From contig JAGQQP010000132.1 in the NCBI GenBank assembly GCA_020426085.1, forward strand, positions 1 to 9,083: a stretch of 9,083 bases of DNA, read 5' to 3'. Both the position numbers and the translations under genes were made by a program. Below are positions 6,692-9,083 of this stretch, in pieces (position 1 is the stretch's first letter; each line of letters opens with the position of its first letter). The notes under the pieces are model-generated. The model saw only the letters and a program-made list of their open reading frames with translations, ran no database searches and was not told where the DNA came from. Source of the DNA: Planctomycetaceae bacterium. GTDB lineage: Bacteria > Planctomycetota > Planctomycetia > Planctomycetales > Planctomycetaceae.

Positions 6692-7036
6692 ATTCCCCTT
6701 CAAAATTTCATTCAATCGCTCAGACAACCTTTAATATGGTCTCTTGAACATAAAGTTCCACGAAAACGTGATCCATTTCAGGTTTAGGTGGGTTAAGTTC
6801 CAGCTACAGAACTTGAAATCTTTTGAGAAAGTCACTTCTGCATAGTGGCTTCACACACTGTATCTAAATTTTGGCTCGAAACGTGTCATGATTAATAGGT
6901 GCGCAGCTTAGCTATTGTCACTTACCGTCACCCGTAATTCAAAAACATAATCAGTTAAAACGCCTCGCATTACTTTGGAATGCGGGGCGTTTTGCTTTTT
7001 ACACAGTTCCCCTTATTAGAAAGAAAGGAGCATTGC
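6692..7036. other. Non-coding gap before the DUF1257 operon
   Basis: No plausible gene lies in these 345 bases. The only structures seen are an inverted repeat AAGTTC-8-GAACTT at 6795-6814 and the strong terminator at 6957-6993. A weak promoter-like pair (TTGGCT and TAATAG, 16 bases apart, near 6875-6900) could make a short terminated RNA, but the -10 match is poor and I do not call an RNA gene. Confidence 0.6.
6957..6993. terminator. Strong bidirectional-type hairpin terminator 44 bases before the operon
   Basis: CGCCTCGCATT (6961-6971) pairs with AATGCGGGGCG (6979-6989) with one G-T wobble around a 7-base loop. It is flanked by AAAA (6957-6960) and TTTT (6990-6993), which extend the stem and supply the U-tract; TTTTT follows again at 6996-7000. 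It can end transcription arriving from the lipoprotein gene. It could also act as an attenuator, because the operon starts immediately after it. Confidence 0.8.
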
Positions 7037-7228
7037 TTGGAATACATGGTTTTAACGTTCGTCTCTGTTGCGCTGTTGCTGTCCGTCGTCGCTTTTATCA
7101 AGGAACGTCGGTTGCGGCTGGCGCTACAGGGAATTCTCAGACACCTCATTCAACGCTGGAGGGCACATGGAAAAACAGACTCTGCTAATCACGCTGACAC
7201 TGATCCTGCTGACCGGGGCCAGCTGTAG
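7037..7228 (+). CDS. Small single-span membrane protein, 63 aa, first gene of the DUF1257 operon
   Basis: A TTG start at 7037 has AAAGGAG at 7024-7030 with a 6-base gap; the ATG at 7046 would be 15 bases away and is less likely. Residues 4-21 form a hydrophobic membrane segment (MVLTFVSVALLLSVVAFI). A strongly basic stretch follows (KERRLRLALQGILRHLIQRWR), which by the positive-inside rule puts the C-terminal tail in the cytoplasm. That tail is predicted helical and could be a membrane-proximal docking site. No family is recognised, although the basic RRLRLAL helix after one span resembles small proteins I associate with this gene cluster in Planctomycetes. The 3' end overlaps the next gene by 62 bases, so the two are translationally coupled. 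Confidence 0.65.
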   Translation: MEYMVLTFVSVALLLSVVAFIKERRLRLALQGILRHLIQRWRAHGKTDSANHADTDPADRGQL

Positions 7229-7736
7229 CTCTGACGAAAACGCTCGCGTGGCAGAACTGGCCACTCAGCAACTGGAACGACAGGCGGATCAAAACCGCCG
7301 GATGTCGGAACTGCAGCAGGAAGTCGCCTCGGGTTCACGCGAGCTGGTGGAAGCAGACGCCAACGCCAGGCAGGAGATGGTTACCCTGCAGCGTGAGATG
7401 CAGACCGAGCGGAGTGAGATCGGTCACCAGCGGGATCAACTGGAGGCAGAACGCCGCGAAATCGCCGACAGCAGAAACCGAGATCCGATCATTGCGGCTG
7501 CAATCACCAGGGTGGCGTTTGTCGTGGTCAGTCTGCTGCCCCTGTTGATTTGCTGGCTGTTACTGCAGCAGAAGGTTGAACCGGCAGACAAGAATGAGAT
7601 CACAGAATTACTGCTGGACGATCTGGTCTCAGCAGAACCACGACTGATGCCACCAACCACAATAAAGCCAGACAAACGCCGATTAACGGATTTACCCCTG
7701 TCACCTGATACCTCATCTACAGAAAGGGAAAACTGA
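7167..7736 (+). CDS. Coiled-coil membrane protein with N-terminal signal, 189 aa
   Basis: ATG at 7167 follows GGAGGG (7158-7163) closely. Residues 4-20 are a hydrophobic signal sequence or anchor (LLITLTLILLTGASC). Cys20 resembles a lipoprotein cysteine, but the -3 residue is Gly instead of Leu, so lipidation is doubtful. Residues about 25-105 form a highly charged coiled coil rich in Glu, Gln and Arg (for example RMSELQQEVASG and QLEAERREIADS). A second hydrophobic segment lies at about 113-132 (ITRVAFVVVSLLPLLICWLL). A cytoplasmic or periplasmic tail of about 55 residues follows, with acidic (NEITELLLDDL) and proline-rich parts. The layout suggests a membrane-spanning hairpin or an outward coiled-coil loop, and oligomerisation. 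It lies between the small membrane protein and DUF1257, leaving one base before the next ATG. Function unknown. Confidence 0.8.
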   Translation: MEKQTLLITLTLILLTGASCSSDENARVAELATQQLERQADQNRRMSELQQEVASGSRELVEADANARQEMVTLQREMQTERSEIGHQRDQLEAERREIADSRNRDPIIAAAITRVAFVVVSLLPLLICWLLLQQKVEPADKNEITELLLDDLVSAEPRLMPPTTIKPDKRRLTDLPLSPDTSSTEREN

Positions 7737-7737
7737 A

Positions 7738-8115
7738 ATGTCACATATTGTCACCATTCAAACAAAAGTCCGCGACGCCGAAGCCCTGGGCCTGGCCTGC
7801 CGCCGACTCGAATTGGGAGAGCCCGTGCACGAGACCGTTCCGCTGTTTAGTGGGGAAGCCACCGGCTATTGCGTCCGTCTCCCCGACTGGCGGTATCCCG
7901 TCGTCTTCGATATCGAGCAGGGCCAGGTTCGATTCGATAACTTTGAGGGGCGCTGGGGCGAGCCAGCTCAGCTCAACAGACTGCTTCAATATTACGGCGT
8001 GGAAAAATGTCGTTTAGAGGCACGTCGGAAGGGACATTCCGTTCTGGAAAACGAGCAGAGCGACGGTTCCATCAAACTCACTATTCAGATTGGAGAGGGA
8101 TATGCAAATAATTGA
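7738..8115 (+). CDS. DUF1257 (Ycf35-like) protein, 125 aa
   Basis: The N-terminus MSHIVTIQTKVRDAEAL, the following GLACRRLEL helix, the GYCVRLPDWRYPVVFDIEQGQVRFDNFEGRWG core and the N-R-L-L-Q-Y-Y-G-V-E segment are characteristic of DUF1257, also known as Ycf35 in plastids and cyanobacteria (recall). The length of 125 residues is normal for the family. No catalytic residues are known. The protein is soluble with an alternating alpha/beta pattern. ATG at 7738 is one base after the preceding stop, with AAAGGG about 9 bases upstream. Its end overlaps the DUF2997 gene by 14 bases, which matches the usual pairing of these families and suggests the two products work together, probably with the ATPase downstream. 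Confidence 0.9.
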   Translation: MSHIVTIQTKVRDAEALGLACRRLELGEPVHETVPLFSGEATGYCVRLPDWRYPVVFDIEQGQVRFDNFEGRWGEPAQLNRLLQYYGVEKCRLEARRKGHSVLENEQSDGSIKLTIQIGEGYANN

Positions 8116-8296
8116 AATCATCATTTCTACCGACGGTCAGTCCCGCATCGAAACCCGCGGCTTTACCGGCTTCCGGTGCAAAGACGCCAGTCGGTTTCTG
8201 GAAGCGGCGCTGGGGAAGGTCTCTTCAGAACAGCTGACCGCCGAGTACCACCAGGCCGTTCAACATCAATCCAACCATTTAACACAGGAGAATTAG
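8102..8296 (+). CDS. DUF2997 protein, 64 aa
   Basis: ATG at 8102 is preceded by GGAGAGG (8092-8098). The TTG at 8090 is in frame but would sit before this site. The sequence begins with a beta strand (MQIIEIIIS), then DGQSRIETRGFTGFRCKDASRFLEAALG, the strand-turn-helix layout of DUF2997 in which a conserved G-F-x-G-x-x-C is followed by a helix (recall). Length is typical. No enzyme activity is known; members are nearly always beside DUF1257, as here, with a 14-base overlap and so coupled translation. A small adaptor or subunit role is the likeliest reading. The stop TAG at 8294-8296 overlaps the first base of the GTT where the next frame seems meant to start. Confidence 0.85.
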   Translation: MQIIEIIISTDGQSRIETRGFTGFRCKDASRFLEAALGKVSSEQLTAEYHQAVQHQSNHLTQEN

Positions 8297-8961
8297 TTTT
8301 CGCAAATCAACACATTCAGGTCTTGCCGGACCCGATCCCCGAAGATCCCTCACAGGTTCGTGTGCTGGTCGTCGTTGAAGGGGCACACGATATTGAATTT
8401 CTGACCCGCATCTCGACGCTCCTGCATACGGCACATCCCACACTGCCTGATTTGGCCGCTATGGAATGCAACAGGGAACTCGTTTTCCTGCCCATCGGCG
8501 GCCACCCCAGAGCCTGGCTCAGTCGGCTGGCTCCGCTCCAACTGCCCGAATTTTATCTCTTAGACGGAGAGGCATCCCCTGAGAGGGAACAGCGGGAAGA
8601 GCTTGTTGCTCAGATTAATCGACGAATCCGTTGTCGTGCTGTGCTGACACGGAAACGGAGTCTGGAGAACTACCTGCATCCGCAAGCCATTCAGGCTGTC
8701 GCCGATATCACTCTCGAATTCGGTGACCATGATTGTGTGGCAACGGATGTGGCACAACGGGTATTTGACAGCTCCCATGAGGGTTACTCCTGGAGCCAGC
8801 TCACGCGACGGGCCCGGGTGCGACTGACGAATCGAGTCAAGCACTGGCTCAATACCAGTGCCGTCGAGCAGATGACGCTGCCACTGCTGCAGGAACGTGA
8901 CCCGGACGAGGAAATCATCTCCTGGCTGGCGACGATCGGCCAGCTGGCTAAGACCGCTTAA
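8296..8961 (+). CDS. OLD-like TOPRIM protein, about 221 aa, start codon abnormal
   Basis: The TOPRIM fold is recognisable: strand VRVLVVVEGAHDIEFL with the catalytic Glu28, a glycine-containing VFLPIGGH strand (residues 63-70), and LPEFYLLDGE with the acidic pair D90 and E92. The following AVLTRKRSLENYLHP segment is the K/R-x-x-ENYL motif seen in OLD-family and DUF4435-type TOPRIM proteins (recall). Such domains bind Mg2+ and cut or rejoin nucleic acid. There is no ATPase domain in the same protein; an AAA gene follows 44 bases later. The start is a problem. AGGAG (8286-8290) is perfectly placed for codon 8296-8298, which is GTT, not GTG or ATG. The nearest standard in-frame starts are TTG at 8323 (212 aa, no ribosome binding site) or sites inside DUF2997. 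Numbering here uses GTT as residue 1. The family call is good, the start is uncertain. Confidence 0.8.
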   Translation, partial: VFANQHIQVLPDPIPEDPSQVRVLVVVEGAHDIEFLTRISTLLHTAHPTLPDLAAMECNRELVFLPIGGHPRAWLSRLAPLQLPEFYLLDGEASPEREQREELVAQINRRIRCRAVLTRKRSLENYLHPQAIQAVADITLEFGDHDCVATDVAQRVFDSSHEGYSWSQLTRRARVRLTNRVKHWLNTSAVEQMTLPLLQERDPDEEIISWLATIGQLAKTA

Positions 8962-9005
8962 GCACACTTCACACCTTCTTTTTTCAAACCATCAAGGAAA
9001 CTCCT

Positions 9006-9083
9006 ATGTTATTATCCGAACGACTGGCGGAGAACGTACGCGCCTGCTTTACCGGAATCTGGATTCAGAGCCACGAACACGAT
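9006..9083 (+). CDS. Start of probable AAA+ ATPase (Ycf46-like), truncated by window end
   Basis: Only 26 codons are present: MLLSERLAENVRACFTGIWI followed by QSHEHD. ATG at 9006 has AAGGA at 8994-8998, 7 bases upstream. The opening (a short amphipathic helix, then ACFTGIWIQSHEHD, which leads into an E-rich helix in relatives) matches my memory of AAA-family ATPases next to DUF1257/DUF2997 in Planctomycetes, related to plastid Ycf46. No Walker motif lies within the window, so the family assignment is contextual. It would supply ATP-driven remodelling for the operon's products. Confidence 0.6.
   Translation, partial: MLLSERLAENVRACFTGIWIQSHEHD

Noticed and set aside
6720..6993. Small non-coding RNA ending at the 6957-6993 terminator
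   Set aside because: Only a very weak promoter-like pair was found and no conserved structure beyond the terminator is evident, so it cannot be supported.
8560..8967. 135-residue minus-strand frame opposite the TOPRIM gene
   Set aside because: It is a mirror of a frame with clear TOPRIM motifs, and its composition shows no domain or sensible start context.
1..9083. CRISPR array, tRNA, rRNA or complete insertion sequence
   Set aside because: No regularly spaced repeats, cloverleaf patterns, rRNA-like stretches or paired terminal inverted repeats with a transposase were seen by eye on either strand.

Overview
The window is a patchwork of two visibly different kinds of DNA. Positions 1 to about 1250 are GC-rich. 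They hold the C-terminal end of a DUF2242-like protein, a family I associate with Betaproteobacteria, and convergent to it a tyrosine recombinase broken by one in-frame TAG. From about 1440 onward the DNA is markedly more AT-rich. The gene content there (an 800-residue serine recombinase, a divergently read XRE regulator, a lipoprotein, and a DUF1257/DUF2997/TOPRIM/AAA operon) resembles accessory islands of marine Planctomycetes of the Gimesia/Rubinisphaera type. That assignment rests on memory of protein families and on base composition, not on a search. A contig of a planctomycete (or a mixed metagenome) carrying inserted foreign DNA is the best reading; a chimeric assembly is not excluded.

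Layout: (1) 2-367 +, DUF2242-like fragment. (2) 386-1240 -, interrupted XerC/D-type integrase. (3) 1241-1768, non-coding, with an isolated hairpin and then three palindrome clusters before the recombinase. (4) 1769-4171 +, large serine recombinase whose C-terminus carries three tandem helix-turn-helix-like repeats. (5) 4172-5042, terminator and three small unknown ORFs, each with a ribosome binding site. (6) 5049-5270 -, C-protein-like XRE regulator, with a promoter region shared with (7) 5396-6691 +, a lipoprotein with two similar beta-rich modules. (8) 6692-7036, non-coding, ending in a strong hairpin terminator. (9) 7037-9083 +, a tight operon: single-span membrane protein, membrane/coiled-coil protein, DUF1257, DUF2997, TOPRIM protein, and the start of a probable AAA+ ATPase running off the window.

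The two recombinases mark this as a mobile or repeatedly invaded region. The most interesting unit is the last operon. DUF1257 (Ycf35-like), DUF2997 and a Ycf46-like AAA ATPase form a recurrent set known mainly from cyanobacteria and plastids. Here the set is combined with two membrane-anchored proteins and an OLD-like TOPRIM protein, which suggests an uncharacterised ATPase-driven multi-protein system, possibly acting on nucleic acid. The TOPRIM gene lacks a normal start codon at the expected place (GTT where ATG or GTG would fit), so its integrity needs checking.
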